Part shown: positions 47,813-58,935 of the stretch, piece after piece
Position numbering within the stretch: the stretch's first letter is position 1
Layout: each line of letters opens with the position of its first letter
The notes under the pieces: model-generated
The model's input: only the letters and a program-made list of their open reading frames with translations
Database searches by the model: none
What the model was told of the DNA's origin: nothing
Assembly (NCBI RefSeq): GCF_001640805.2
Contig: NC_066848.1
Location: 21,992,159-22,056,158, forward strand
Direction: 5' to 3'
Length of the DNA: 64,000 nt
Source: Lates calcarifer
Taxonomy: Eukaryota; Chordata; Actinopteri; Centropomidae
Translations under genes and position numbers: made by a program

Positions 47813-48442
47813 TGCATTCCCCTGCATCAGACAGCATTTTCCTCACTCTCAAGACCATCAGACACGCTACCACTCTACACTATGGTAACTGCTTCATATG
47901 TGCTCCTCCCTGGTGATTTAGTGCTGTGCGTCAGGTATGGCATATCTTCATTTTTGGGGGTAGTTTCCTATATATTGGAAGCACCATTTACATTTGACTC
48001 ATCCAAAGCTGTACTAGTTAATGATCTGATATCCGATTACCATCTTGATCTCTTCTGTCTGACTGAAACCTGGCAGGAGAGCTTTAGGGCTTTGAAGGCC
48101 AAGCTGGTCTCGACCCCCATCCTGGCTTATGCAGATTTTTTGCGCCCCTTCATTCTAGAGATTGATGCCAGCCATAGTGGTCTTGGCGCAGTGCTCTCTC
48201 AGGAGACAGATAGTGGTGTGAGACCAGTGGCTTACGCCAGCAGGGGTCTCCGGCCCACTGAGCGCAATATGTTCAACTATAGCTCTATGAAGCTGGAATT
48301 TCTTGCGCTCAAATGGGCCATGACTGAGAAGTTCCGGGAGTATCTGTTGGGACATAAGTGTATTGTGTACACTGACAATAACCCGTTGAACCATCTCCAG
48401 TCAGCTAAGCTGGGGGCACCAGGGCATAGAGAGGACCACTGA
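47804..48442 (+). pseudogene. Chimeric frame: L2 endonuclease start joined to gypsy RT/RNase H
   Basis: A single open frame of 212 codons. Residues about 65-90 read AVLVNDLISDYHLDLFCLTE, the first strand/helix of an L2-type AP endonuclease (family 'ILNDxIxSxxLDFLCxTETWL'). Directly after 'TW', gypsy sequence begins: QESFRALKAKLVSTPILAYA, then RNase H with FILEIDASHSGLGAVLSQE, 'YSSMKLEFLALKWA' and IVYTDNNPLNHL (the D, E, D set). The frame ends after 'KLGAPGHREDH', where gypsy integrase sequence from another position begins. The first 60 residues have no recognised domain. It is a rearrangement product, not a functional gene as far as I can tell. Confidence 0.7.
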
Positions 48443-49530
48443 GTTGGTACGGCAGCGTTGTTATTGGCCAGGGATGTCATCAGACATTAAGAACTGGGTC
48501 CAAAGGTGTGAGCATTGCCAAGTCGCCAAAGACTCTGGACAGGTGCCACATAGTTATATGGGCCATCTGCTTGCCTCTCAGCCTAACGAGATCTTGGCCC
48601 TTGACTTCACGCTACTAGAGCCCTCTCGTAATGGGTTTGAAAATGTCTTGGTGTTGAGAGATGTGTTTAGTAAATTTACAGTGGCCGTCCCCACCTGGGA
48701 CCAACGAGCTGCAACGGTGGCCCAGGTCTTGGTCTTTGAATAGTTTTATAAGTTTGGCGTTCCCAGCCACCTTCACTCAGACCAAGGCAGGAGTTTTGAG
48801 AGTTCTCTGATCCACCAGCTCTGCTCATTGTACGGGGTGGCAAAGTCCCGTACTACGCCCTACCATCCAGCAGGTAATGGTTAATGCGAGCGGTTTAATC
48901 GAACTCTCCATAACCTCCTGCGTACTCTGCCAGCCTCCCGGAAACGGGACTGGGCTTCCTGTCTGCCTCAGGTGCTATTTTGTTATAACACTACGCCACA
49001 TCAGAGCACTGGTGAATCGCCATTCTATTTGATGTTTGGACAGGAGCCTCAGCTTCCTGTGGACTTCTTTCTGGGCCGAGTCAAGGATCCAGTACCGGGA
49101 GAGGTACAGGACTGGATCGCTGAGCATCAAGCCAGACTTCAAGTGGCTGCTGAGGGTGCTCATGAGCGGCTGTTGGCTGCAGCTGGCTGACGAAAAGAGA
49201 GGCATGACCAGCATGTTCGGGACGCAAAGTTGTCTGTGGGCCAGTTAGTGCACCTGAGGGACCATGGTGTCAGGGGTCGACATAAGATCCAGGACCTCTG
49301 GAGTTCTGTGCTCCACCAGGTTGCGAGGACTCCTTCTGGTGAGGGAGCGGTCTATACCGTGGCCCCCATGGATGAGCTGCACAAGACCCGAAATGTGCAT
49401 TGAGATATGCTGAAGGCTGTAGTCCAGCCTGAAGCTGTAGCGTTTTTACCTCTGGTGCCATCCTCACCATCTTCGCCTCCCTTGGTGGCGTCAGCTGATG
49501 ATTCTTCTGGCAGTGACCTTTGAAGTAACA
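48076..49530 (+). pseudogene. Ty3/gypsy pol remnant: RNase H and integrase
   Basis: After the RNase H (to about 48420) the sequence jumps to the integrase. The zinc-binding start has lost its His pair, but 'RQRCYWPGMSSDIKNWV' and 'CEHCQ' remain. The catalytic core follows: ILALDFTLLEPS (first Asp), '[15 protein letters not shown]' (second Asp) and 'CERFNRTLHNLLRTLP' (Glu). Stops occur at 48740 and just before 'CERFN'. 'CYNTTPHQSTGESPFYLMFG' is the usual end of the core. A C-terminal domain with 'GQLVHLRD' and 'VYTVAPM' runs to about 49390. The RT itself and gag are missing. The enzyme would have inserted retrotransposon cDNA. Confidence 0.85.
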
Positions 49531-49639
49531 GACCCCCGGGTCCGGTGTCCAATTCCCAAATGGCTGTTTTTAAATCTTGGTGCTAGTTAGTTGGTTTTCT
49601 GTTCATCGTCGGGCCGACGATGCAAAAGGGGAGGGTAGA

Positions 49640-50859
49640 TGTAGCCGGAGCACTGTTTACTCCACCCTCCACAGTAGGGCACTGCACTAGTTTCCTGGTG
49701 CACTGATTGCCGGAATGGCGCCGCGCCCACATATATAGTGGCCATACGTTGCGCGCCGTCTTCCACTCTTTGTTCCGGTTCCGCCCGTCCCCGTGGTGGC
49801 TGTGGCCTGGCGTGGCAGAGTCAAGGTTGGTGGCGGCGCAAGCATCTGTAGCCATGCTTGCCGTTGAGGTGCACGGTTCCTCGTCAGCACACAGGTAATG
49901 CGCACCTGTTTCCTCCTTTTTGCATAACGTGCCATATGCGCCTTGGTGATATTTTCTCCTCATGCAGTGTGGCAGACTGCTGGTGCCGATGGGGTTGGGT
50001 TGGCCCACTGGAAGCCCGCTTTGGCGTGGGTGTCTCCGCGTGGTGAGTCGGTGTTGTCCGCTATCTCCTTTTCTTTTAACTTGTTTTGCCCCCTTCTGAT
50101 TGTTTGTTTATTTTATGCTGCAGTGTTGTTCGGCTGCAGATGTGGATGGTTCAGCGCAAGGCGGCGCCAGTGAAAGCCGAGCCTAGTTGCGTCCTCCGCC
50201 ACAGCGCTGCTGTTCTGGCTTCCCCTGTTACCAGCATGCAGCTCCATTTGGCCATTTGCAGTCCGCCGCTGGCCTGAAGCTGCGGATTACTTTTAGATTC
50301 TTTTCCTATTAGTTTTTCTTTATTACCTTTTTTTTTTGTTTAATGTTAGTTTGGTGATTCGATCCAGTTTTGTTCTTTTTTGGGTTTTTTTTTTTATTTT
50401 CACATATTGGTTTTGTGTGTGTGTATGTGTGCAGGTGTCTTTATGTATGTGTATGTTGGTGTGTGAGCGTCAGCTGTCCTAATCACCGAGCCCAGTTTTA
50501 ATCCTCCTTCTCTTTGTGGACAGGTCCTGCGGGCCCACGGCGGCGACCCAATTCCTGGTGGTGGGTTCTTCATGATCCAGTGTGTGAGTGTATGGTGCCA
50601 CGGGTGGTTAAGTTTCTTTTCTCCTCTTCCCTGATTTTGTTTCATTGGCGCTGTGGTCAGCTCAGCCTATCAGTGTATTCTCCCCTCCCCATTTGCCAAG
50701 TGTATCTTTTTTTTGAATATACAGCTGACGCTCCATCGAATTTTATACATTTATATATATAAGTTTTTTTTGTCATTTGTTAAATAAATTTGATTTGTGC
50801 AGTCCCTTCCTAACCATCTCATGCCTCATGATGATTTTTGAACCTGGCGTGACCTATCA
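49640..50859 (+). mobile_element. Probable gypsy 3' LTR
   Basis: A purine-rich tract (AAAAGGGGAGGGTAGA, 49624-49639) of polypurine-primer type is followed by TGTAGCCGGAGCACTG, a typical LTR start. A TATATA lies at about 49732 and AATAAA at 50783-50788. The end is placed at GACCTATCA (50859) because it closes with CA, but it pairs poorly with the start and no target duplication can be tested, since the element's 5' end is gone. Local GC content is high. Confidence 0.6.
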
Positions 50860-50924
50860 GTTATTTATCTATTTTCTGGGGTGAAAAGTCCCCAGGTGGC
50901 ATTGTCGGGCAACTTATTTTTTTT

Positions 50925-51160
50925 GTTCCCATCCTCCCACCTGCCACAATCACATTCACACTGACGGACAATGTAGAGTCACCAATTAACCTGCATGTCT
51001 TTCAACTGTGGGAAGCAGCGTGCGAACCTAGAGGAAATCCAAGCGGGCAAGAAGAACATGCAAGCTCCACACAGAAAAGCCTAAGGCAAACAGGAGTTCA
51101 AACCCAGAACCATCTTGCTGTGGGGCAACAGTGTTAACCATTGTACCACCATGCCAGTAT
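50925..51160 (-). mobile_element. tRNA-like SINE-type repeat, copy c
   Basis: The minus strand reads 'GGTACAATGGTTAACACTGT', 'TGCCCCACAGCAAGATGG', 'GGGTTTGAACTCCTG' (B-box-like), 'GAGCTTGCATGTTCTTCTTG', 'TTCCCACAGTTGAAAGACAT' and 'GGTTAATTGGTGACTCTAC', the complete order of the family. It is the best-preserved copy in the window. Confidence 0.8.
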
Positions 51161-51178
51161 ATGGGTATATTTTATTTA

Positions 51179-51202
51179 ATTTTTTTTTTTTTTTTTTTTT
51201 TT
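51179..51202 (+). repeat. Poly-T tract
   Basis: About 24 T residues between the SINE and the second L2 derivative. Confidence 0.9.
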
Positions 51203-51265
51203 AGTTTGTTTGTTTGTGTGTCAAGTATGTAAAGTATGCAATACCATACTACAAGTGCAGTAGTT

Positions 51266-53215
51266 TGTTTAATGTTTAATAATTTTTTATTTCTAAACCC
51301 ACCCACTTGCCTTCTTGACCCTTTACCAGGTAAACTCTCCAAAGATCTCTGGCCAGTCTTGGGCCCTGCAGTGCTGAATGTTGTGAATCTATCGTTGACG
51401 ACTGGCACTGTTCCTTCTAGCTTCAAAACAGCTGTGGTTAAACCTTTACTTAAGAAATCTCACCTTGATCCTGGGTCTTTGAGTAACTATTGGCCTGTTT
51501 CAAATCTTCCGTTCTTCTCTAAAATACTAGAAAAGGTTGTGTGTCAGCAGCTTTTAGCTCACTTAGCTGATAATAATCTTTTGGAATCTTATCAGTCTGC
51601 CTTTAGGGCCTTTCACTAGTAGTAAATGATCTTCTACTCTCTCTAGATTCAGATTCCACCTCTCTGCTCCTCTTACTTGATCTTAGTGCAGCCCTTGATA
51701 CTATAGACCACTGTATACTCATGGACCAATGGAAAATAGATTCTCTGGCCTGGCCCTCAGCTGGTTAAAATCTTATTTATCAGACAAAACTCAGCATGTC
51801 TCTTGTAATAACACCATATCAGCCTTTTCTGATGTGAAATATGGAGTACCCCAGGGTTCTGTTCTTGGCCCCCTGCTTTTCTCTCTTTATATTTCTCCTC
51901 TTGGCCAAATTATTTGGAGTCATGGAATTCATTTTCACTGTTATGCTGATGATACCCAGCTGTATGTGCCCATAAAGGCTGACAATGCTGCTCAAATTAG
52001 GGAACTAGAGATTTGCTTGTCTTCTGTTAAAAGCTGGATGTCTTGAAACTTCCTGCTTCTTAACTCAGACAAAACTGAAATGCTGGTTATTGGCCCGGAG
52101 TGATATAGACACCAGTTTGATCAAGTAACTATATCCCTTGACAACTGTGTGATTTCTCAAAGTACAACTCCTCCCTCCCTATTCATGTTAGATCAGACTT
52201 TAAAGTGCTCCTAATGACTTCTAAATGAGCTGGCCCCCTCATACCTGTCTGATCTTCTTAACCCTTATATTCCCTCCCATGCTCTGCGTTCTCAGAGTGC
52301 AGGGCTGCTGTCTGTCCCCAGAGTCAAAAAGAAGTCAGCGGGCTGCAGGGCCTTCTCCTATCGGGCCCCCTTCCTCTGGAACAACCTCCCTATTGATATT
52401 AGACAGGCTGAGTCAGTTGAGGCCTTTAAATCCAAACTAAAAACTCATCTTTATGCCTTAACTTTCGACTAGCATATTATTCTGGTTCCTATTTCAGGAT
52501 ACCATTTTTCCTTCGGTGGGTTGGATCAGTCTCAATGCATCAGTTAAGCTTAATAGTTAGTAAATGTTGTCCATGATGTCCTGCCAACGAGATTACTATT
52601 AACTGTCTTAATATCACTGCATCACTCTAACTGTGTTTCTTCCCTCAAGCACATTAGTGCCCAGGCTGTGCTTCTCTCTCTCTCTGCTACTGTCTCTTAC
52701 TGCAGGGTTCTGCCTCCGGAGCTGGAGAGTTTCCTGCTGCTCCCATGATCCAGCTCAACCCATGATACGACAATAATTAAATATTTATTAGTGTTAGTGA
52801 TAGTGTTAGTGCTATTAATGTTTCGCTGCTTGTCACTGTTAATAATAATGATAGTAATTATTATTATTATTATTACTACTACTATTACTACTATTTACAC
52901 TTTGACTTAGTCTGTGTATCTGCAATGTTGTCTTTCTCATACCCCATCCCCCCACCCCGCCCCTCTCTGTCTAAACCCAACCGGTTGAGGCAGATGGCCG
53001 CCCACCTTGAGTCTGTTTCTGCTCGAGGTTTCTGCCTCTTAAAAGGAAGTTTTTCCTTGCCACAGTCGCGTAGTGCTTGCTCATGGTGGGAACTGTTGGG
53101 TTTCTCTCTAAAGATAAAGAGTACAGTCTAGACCTGCTCTATATACACAGTGCCTCGAGATAACTTCTGTTGTGAATTGGCGCTATATAAATAAAAATTG
53201 ACTTGACTTGAAAGG
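51266..53215 (+). mobile_element. L2-clade LINE derivative, copy 2 (with 3' tail)
   Basis: Plus-strand counterpart of the element at 3.7-5.3 kb, sharing its 5' junction, frame breaks and internal deletion. This copy also has the 3' region: 'CTGTGTATCTGCAATGTTGT', 'GCAGATGGCCGCCCACCTTG', 'GGAAGTTTTTCCTTGCCACA', 'CTAGACCTGCTCTATAT' and a TTGACTTGACTTGA terminal tail. That tail is the source form of the shorter tails found at 5.8, 15.9, 33.8 and 63.0 kb. Confidence 0.87.
51270..52440 (+). pseudogene. L2 reverse transcriptase, copy 2, three blocks
   Basis: Blocks as in copy 1: RT fingers to 51619 ('PTCLLDPLPGKLSKDLWPVL', 'AVVKPLLKKSHLDPG'), then a stop after 'AFRAFH'. The palm (51729-52046) has 'YGVPQGSVLGPLLFSLYISP' and CYADDTQLYV. 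The C-terminal block (52225-52440) carries 'SYRAPFLWNNLPIDIRQAES' in a neighbouring frame. Motif B reads VLGPLLF here versus VLGLLLF in copy 1, and SDKTQ versus SDRTQ. These are the only two changes in the 105-residue palm block. The lesions are identical to copy 1. Confidence 0.87.
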
Positions 53216-53219
53216 GGGC

Positions 53220-53530
53220 TGTGGTTCTGTCTTGAGATCTGGCCATTTTCACACTGATGAAATCCAAGAAATCTTTTGTTCAGGGATGCTTGGAGACTTC
53301 TGCCCAGGCCACTCAGGAACCAGACTTGAGGCTTCAGCTTCTCAAGGTGGTGATTAAGGGACAGGACAGAAGGAGCAACAGAACTGATTGTGACCATCTT
53401 CTTGTCCTGTGTCAAATCTGTTGATTCTCTGAACAACTTCAGGATGCCCACCAACTCCTTCAACACTCTTGTGCTGTGAATGATGGTTATTGGCTGCTTG
53501 ATATGCAGTTTAATATTAGAGGTCTCGTAC
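53220..53530 (-). pseudogene. hAT-family (ZBED-like) transposase fragment
   Basis: The minus frame contains 'LVGILKLFRESTDLTQDKKM', 'ISSVAPSVLSLNHHLEKLKP' and 'RSLQASLNKRFLGFH'. In hAT/ZBED-type transposases the central domain has 'LLxPFxxATxxLSGxxxxTIS', 'VxPSxxxLxxHL' and a following helix with 'LxxSLxxRF' in this order. The BED zinc finger, catalytic triad surroundings and C-terminal dimerisation motif are missing. It lies directly after the L2 derivative's tail. Confidence 0.7.
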
Positions 53531-54050
53531 ATCAGTCTGAACCCCAACAGGGGGTTACAGCTAGGAGGAGGCACAGTCTCCTCCCCAGCTGTAACCTCTC
53601 ATTGACAGCCAGCACTAATATACTCACAGAGAACTCAAGTACTGCAACACCTAACTAATGCACATAATTTAGTTAACTAAGATCCTCCAGACCTGAGCTG
53701 ACTGCAGGCTTATGCCATACACGTACACACACAGACACACACACACAAATACACACAAATGAAGCTTAGCGGAAGTTCAGTCAGAAAGACTTTCTCCCCT
53801 ATTGTCTCTTTAAATCTGTCGCTTCATTCCCTCACTGATCCGCGCACTCCCCTGCTCTCAGCCAATCACAACCAAGCACACTCGCCTCTCGAGCAATCAC
53901 TGGTTAGCTGTCAAAGTTTAAAATGTTCTCTCTCCCTGCTGTCATTCAGCTGTGTTTCAGCAATGAAACCGCATGACCTACCCTTCCTGGTCAAAATTTC
54001 CTGGCTCATAGCACTTGGCTGTTTTTTTAATTTTTTTCAGCCGGTCGATC

Positions 54051-55472
54051 ATGTCAGACTTCGATTCTGATAACCTGGACAACTTCAATCCGTCTGGGGA
54101 TGTTCAGCTGGACACAGCACAGTCCCCCAGACCTCAGCGCAAAAGTGTCCGCCTAGCATCCGCAAGTTCCATCCCGGCCCTGAGGGAATATGAGGCTCTA
54201 GATTCCCAGTTGAGAGCTCTTGGCATCCCTCCGGCGCCGGGGCTCACCTTGCCTCAACTTTGTGAATTGGCAAGCCTCGTCGCAGTCAGCAATTCCCCCG
54301 AGGCTTCTCCTCCTGGCGAGGATACTTCCAGGCATCAGCGTGGCCGCAAACGCACAAAAAAATCAGCGGCTCCACTTCCCAAACGCAGACAGGCCCATCT
54401 GTCCAGACCTTCTACTTCCTGCAGTCAACCCCTTGTTACTCCGGTGTCAGCCGCCATTCCTGCGCGTATCACTGCATCAGCCGATGCCCTGCTCGCCACC
54501 ATGCAATCCCTGGCAAGATCTATGCAAGGCATAGAGGCTCGTCTTCAGGCCCTGGAAAATGCATCCGCTTAGCCATCCGGAGCCGTCCCAGCCTTCCCAC
54601 AGCCTACCTTTCCTCCTCTAATTTCAGGGAGCGCATTAGAGGTCCCCACACACTCCTTGGCTTCTGCTACTTCAGCTCCGTCTCTGGGTAGGCCTTACAT
54701 TCCTTCAGGAGCAAACATCTCTTCACAATTAAGGTCAAAAATCCTGCAAGGGAAAGACATCAATTTAGTAAGCCTAATTCTCCCATCTCCAGAGTGCGAT
54801 AAAAAAATCTGCAATACCGGAAACTTATCTACCGTCATCAAATCCGCTGACCCTCGTTTAGCAAGGGATTTATCCATCGGGGAGTTTCTCGTGGCCTTCG
54901 GGATCTTCAGAGATGTGATATGCTCAGTCTATTCGGACAGGAAACAAGAATTAGACACCTATCTAGCTCTAATTGGGGACCTCAACCTCAAATATGGAAA
55001 AAACTTATTTTATCAGTACCATAAAGCCTTTTCCAGTAAAGCAGCCTTGTACATCTCCCAGTCAAACACCCGCCTTATTTGGGGCGTCCTGGATATCAAG
55101 ATCCTCGTCATGCTCATCGGGGGCTCTCAGGCAGTCTCCAGTTTCACCTGTGGTAACCTGGGGCACACAGCCCCCTTTTGTCCTCAACGGCCATTCCTCC
55201 CACCGCAGCTTCCAAATCTTATCTCACCACAGATTAATCCCTCCGTGTCCGCTCGTGCTGACTGTAGAGGCCGAAAGGTGGAGCTCTTTAATAACACACC
55301 GATCTGCAATAACTTTAACGAGAATGTCTGTACTTACCCCAGCTGCATGTTTCTTCACATCTGCAGCGCGTGCAAAGAGGCCCATCCTCGATCAGTATGC
55401 CCTCACCGAGTGATTCCGGCCTGGTCAGCCCGCCACCGGCAGGAGACTTGGCCAAACTCAAAAACTTTCTAA
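54051..55472 (+). pseudogene. DIRS-type gag with one in-frame stop
   Basis: I chose the ATG at 54051 (MSDFDSDNLDNFNPSG), 12 codons into a longer open frame. The N-terminal part is followed by a basic segment (KRTKKSAAPLPKRRQ) and a helical region (LLATMQSLARSMQGIEARLQ). A TAG at 54570 interrupts, and the same frame continues to 55472. The C-terminal half has 'TCGNLGHTAPFC', a zinc knuckle lacking its first Cys, and a CCCH-like cluster CNNFNENVCTYPSCMFLHIC with 'CPHR' after it. Because both halves keep one frame, a single mutation (or programmed readthrough) explains the split. Gag would package the element's RNA. Confidence 0.7.
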
Positions 55473-57010
55473 GTATACACCAATCTACTCCCATAAATAT
55501 CTCAGCACTGGCGCCAGAACTATCTTCGCACCCAGACTTCGTCTTTACGGATTACCTGCTGACCGGCCTCTCCCAGGGCTTTCGGGTCAGCATCCTATCT
55601 TCCCCGGTCTCCACCTTCGTAGCAAAAAATCTTCAGTCAGCCATCAAAGATCCCGCTACTGTGTCCGAGTTACTTAACAAAGAATTAAATAAAGGTTACA
55701 TTATCGGTCCATTTGACTCCCCTCCCTTTCCAGTGTTTCATTCCAGTCCGGTAGGCATCGCCACTAGGAAATATTCAGGAAAGAAAAGGTTAATCTTCGA
55801 TCTGTCAGCTCCCCACTCCGGCCCCGTCAGTAGCATTAATAGTCTAATTCCTCTGGTGCCATTTTCCCTGCATTACGCAACTGTCGATAACGCCATTAGA
55901 TTGATCCAACTAGCAGGTCAAGGTGCATGGCTATCCAAGGCAGACATCACAGATGCCTTTAAAATCATCCCCATTCATCCGTCCCAGTGGCATTGTTTCG
56001 GCATAAAATGGGATGCCAAGTTTTACTTCGCCGTTAGATTGACGTTCGGGTGTAGGAGCAGTCTATGCATCTTTAATTCGGTGTCAGAAGTACTTTGCTG
56101 GATTCTCCTAAACAATGTGAGACTCCCGGCAGTACTCCACCTCCTCGACGACTTTCCGTTAATCGACCCTCCAAACGATAGTTCCGGTTCCTCTCTATTA
56201 AAACTGAAAAAAATGTTCAGCCATCTCGGTGTGCCACTCTTGGACGAGAAAACATTAGGCCCCGCAAAAAAACTAGAGTTCCTAGGCATTTCTCTGGACA
56301 CCTGCGACATGAAAGCTTCGCTTCCCGAAGACAAATTACAGACAATCCGCCAAATTACTCAGTCTTTTTCAGTGGCTGTAATCATTTCCAAACAGGAGTT
56401 ATTGTCTCTCCTCGGCCATCTGAATTTCGCCATGCGCATAATTCCGCAGGGCCGCTCCTTTATTTCTAGGCTTCTCGCCCTGGCTTCCTCCGTTCCTAAT
56501 TTGCACGACCTCGTCTCACTAGATTAAGGTTGCCGCTCAGACTTAAAATTCTGGGCAGCCCTGTTAGATCAGTGGAACGGTATCTCCTTCTTCTACGACG
56601 ATATCGTGCACTCATCCGAGTCATTGCAGTTCTTCACGGATGCGGCTCCATCCGTGGGTTTTGGGGGGGTTTTTCAGGGGCAGTGGTTCGCCAGCAGCTG
56701 GCCCACGGCGTTCCCCAAGCATGAGCAGTCCTCCGCGCTGTTCGAGATTGAGATACCCCATAGCAGTCGCCTGCCATATTTGCGGGCATCTCTGGCAGCG
56801 CAAAAGAATCTCGGTCCTGTGCAATAACAAAGCAACGGTCAACATTATAAACAACATTATAAACAAGGGGCGTTCGTCTTTAGGCGCAATCATGCCTTTC
56901 ATGAGACGTATCACTTGGCTAGCAGTCACGCACAACTTCATTCTAACAGCCCGTCACGTTCCCGGTCATTTCAACATCATTGCTGACTCTCTGTCCCGTT
57001 TTAAATTTCA
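55370..57010 (+). pseudogene. DIRS-type pol: reverse transcriptase and RNase H
   Basis: The open frame 55370-56527 (385 codons) overlaps the end of gag by about 100 bp in the -1 frame. The RT blocks are in order: KKRLIFDLSAPHSG (about residues 138-151), LSKADITDAFKIIPIHP (motif A, about 187-204) and LHLLDDFPLID (motif C, LLDD at 258-261, where the family more often has Y at the second position before DD). After a stop at 56525, RNase H continues in two frames: 'SLQFFTDAAPSVGFGGVF' (catalytic Asp), 'VLCNNKATVNIINN' and 'TARHVPGHFNIIADSLSRF', a hallmark of DIRS-group RNase H. The tyrosine recombinase is absent. RT itself is intact over 385 codons. Confidence 0.82.
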
Positions 57011-57299
57011 GATCTTCCGCATTCTCTGCCACCCATCTGCGGACACCTCACACTGCCTTCTGTCCCTAGATCGAGTCCCCTCCACGAAGACCTCCCCAAC
57101 TTCAGGTCCATCCTCCACCACCACCACCAGGTCTAGGCTCCAGGGGGAAGTTCTCGGCCTGTGGGAAGCCTCGGCCAGGCTCGCCAGTTGTCCAAGGCGA
57201 TCCTCTTCCTGCTGGGGTCTAATCGCCAAAAAATGTGCTTGTCTCAATAAAATCACCTTTCTATGTTTCCCTCATAGCGGTCTCATCATTTAGTCTTTC

Positions 57300-58429
57300 T
57301 GATTGAAATGGAGTACAGAGGCATGCTGGCTGCAGGTTGACTATAATTTCTTGTATTTTTTCTCCTTATTGTAGTATTCCATTTCCAGAGGTGATAGCTG
57401 CCGCTAATCAGAGCTCTTAGCTTTCTGTCAAACAGAAACGATTAGCTGAGTCTCTGTGTTAAAGAGGCTCTCTCTGTTTTGTCTGATGCTGTTTAGCACC
57501 TTTCCTTTAATTAAACATTGATTTTCTTTGAGCACACTTCTTATTGACAAATGGCATGCTGCTCAAGCAATAACAAAATTTGTTGATATTAATGACCACC
57601 AAATACTTTTCAGAGAGAAAAACAGCATCCTTTTGAGATTATCTCTTGAATGTCATTACGTCCTCTCCCAGCAGCAGGTAGTTAACTACTCAACCTTGGA
57701 TGTGACACCCTATTGGCCACAACTGGCTAGAAAACAATGGCCTCGATCATTACACTGGCTGACATATGGAATGATTTCCACCTAACTCTGTGTTGTCCCT
57801 GCAGTGAACCTCTTAATGGAGAGGAGAGGAGAGGAGGAGAGTTGAAGTAGAAGTCATCCTCCTGATGGTTTTATATGAAATGTCAATGGCTTCCCAAAGT
57901 CATCTTGTGTACTATGAATATCTGTTCAACATTCCATGGCCTTCATGTCTAGAAAAAAAGCAGTAAATACAAAAATATAAACAAACTTTCATAAATGAAT
58001 TGAACATGCTATAGAGTGTGCCTTGTATGACTTTGATGCACAAACAGTACAGTAACTATCTATCCCATGATGTTACATACAGGAAACAAACTACTTTTGA
58101 GGACCTCACATCACCCTTGTAATTTTTTCAAAAACAAGAAATATATATAATACCACCAGACATGCACACCAGACCATGCTGCTTTGCATGCAGGAAGCCC
58201 TCTTGTATCACTCAGATTTTCTTTAGTCAGGAAATATTGATATATCAATCTGTGTTATATGTTCTTGGGCTGTGAGTCCAATCTGCACAAAACTATGTGC
58301 ATAAAATCTTTGGACTCCTATGATCAAAAATTTTAAAATAAATTTTATTATATTAATATATTATTTGATCATCTAAAAAATGCATAAATTATAAGGCAAC
58401 CATTTCCTATGGGTTGCAGTCAAAACAAG
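57300..58429. other. No gene seen
   Basis: AT-rich flank of the DIRS element with no recognisable element or exon. Confidence 0.5.
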
Positions 58430-58745
58430 AGTAAATGGACTGCACATACATAGCATTTTTCTCGTCATTTCGACCACTCAAAGCTTCACACTACAGATCA
58501 CATTCACCCATTCACACACCCATTCATACACACCAGAGTAAGGTTGAGACCCAGAGAAACCCACAATTAGCAAGTACTTGGCAACAGTTGAGAGGAAAAA
58601 ACTTCCTTTTAACAGCAAGAAACCTCTAGCACAACTTGAGTGGCCATCTGCCTCAACTGGTTGGGTGGAGAGAAGAGAAATGGGGGAGAGAAGAAAGAGA
58701 GAGACAGGAGGATGGGGGTGGGGAGAAAGAGTAGAAAGAGGGGGA
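58430..58745 (-). mobile_element. LINE-type 3' tail repeat
   Basis: 'AAATGGACTGCACATACATA', 'TTTCGACCACTCAAAGCTTC', 'CACTACAGATCACATTCACC' is the start of a common fish repeat tail on the minus strand. 'GGCAACAGTTGAGAGGAAAA', 'AACTTCCTTTTAACAGCAAG' and 'GGCCATCTGCCTCAACTGG' match the L2 tail at 52.98-53.07 kb. Confidence 0.75.
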
Positions 58746-58746
58746 G

Positions 58747-58749
<3 letters not shown>

Positions 58750-58781
<32 letters not shown>

Positions 58782-58812
58782 GTGTGTGTGTGTGTGTGTG
58801 TATACACACACA
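58750..58812 (+). repeat. (AT)n-(GT)n compound microsatellite
   Basis: About 15 TA units and 10 GT units, followed by a short CA run. Confidence 0.95.
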
Positions 58813-58935
58813 TATATACACATGCATACAGCTGTACATACTGTTGCACTGGAGTATTGTCAGACTGGTTGTTATGATGACAATAACAATAGCTGTAAGT
58901 GTGATCATTAATAACAGCAGCAATATATAATAATA

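Larger units (their letters stand above)
53759..57300 (+). mobile_element. DIRS/Ngaro-type retrotransposon, 3' truncated
   Basis: Plus-strand element with gag (54051-55472), then RT and RNase H (55370-57010). It has a higher GC content and much clearer coding character than its surroundings, so it is younger than most elements here. No long terminal repeats and no integrase. DIRS/Ngaro elements use a tyrosine recombinase; I find none downstream, and the element appears cut near 57300. The start is set by the segment shared with 47.65 kb. Confidence 0.8.

Noticed and set aside
54973..55413. Plus-strand frame of 146 codons
   Set aside because: It overlaps the DIRS gag in another frame; the gag frame carries the recognisable zinc-binding cysteines.
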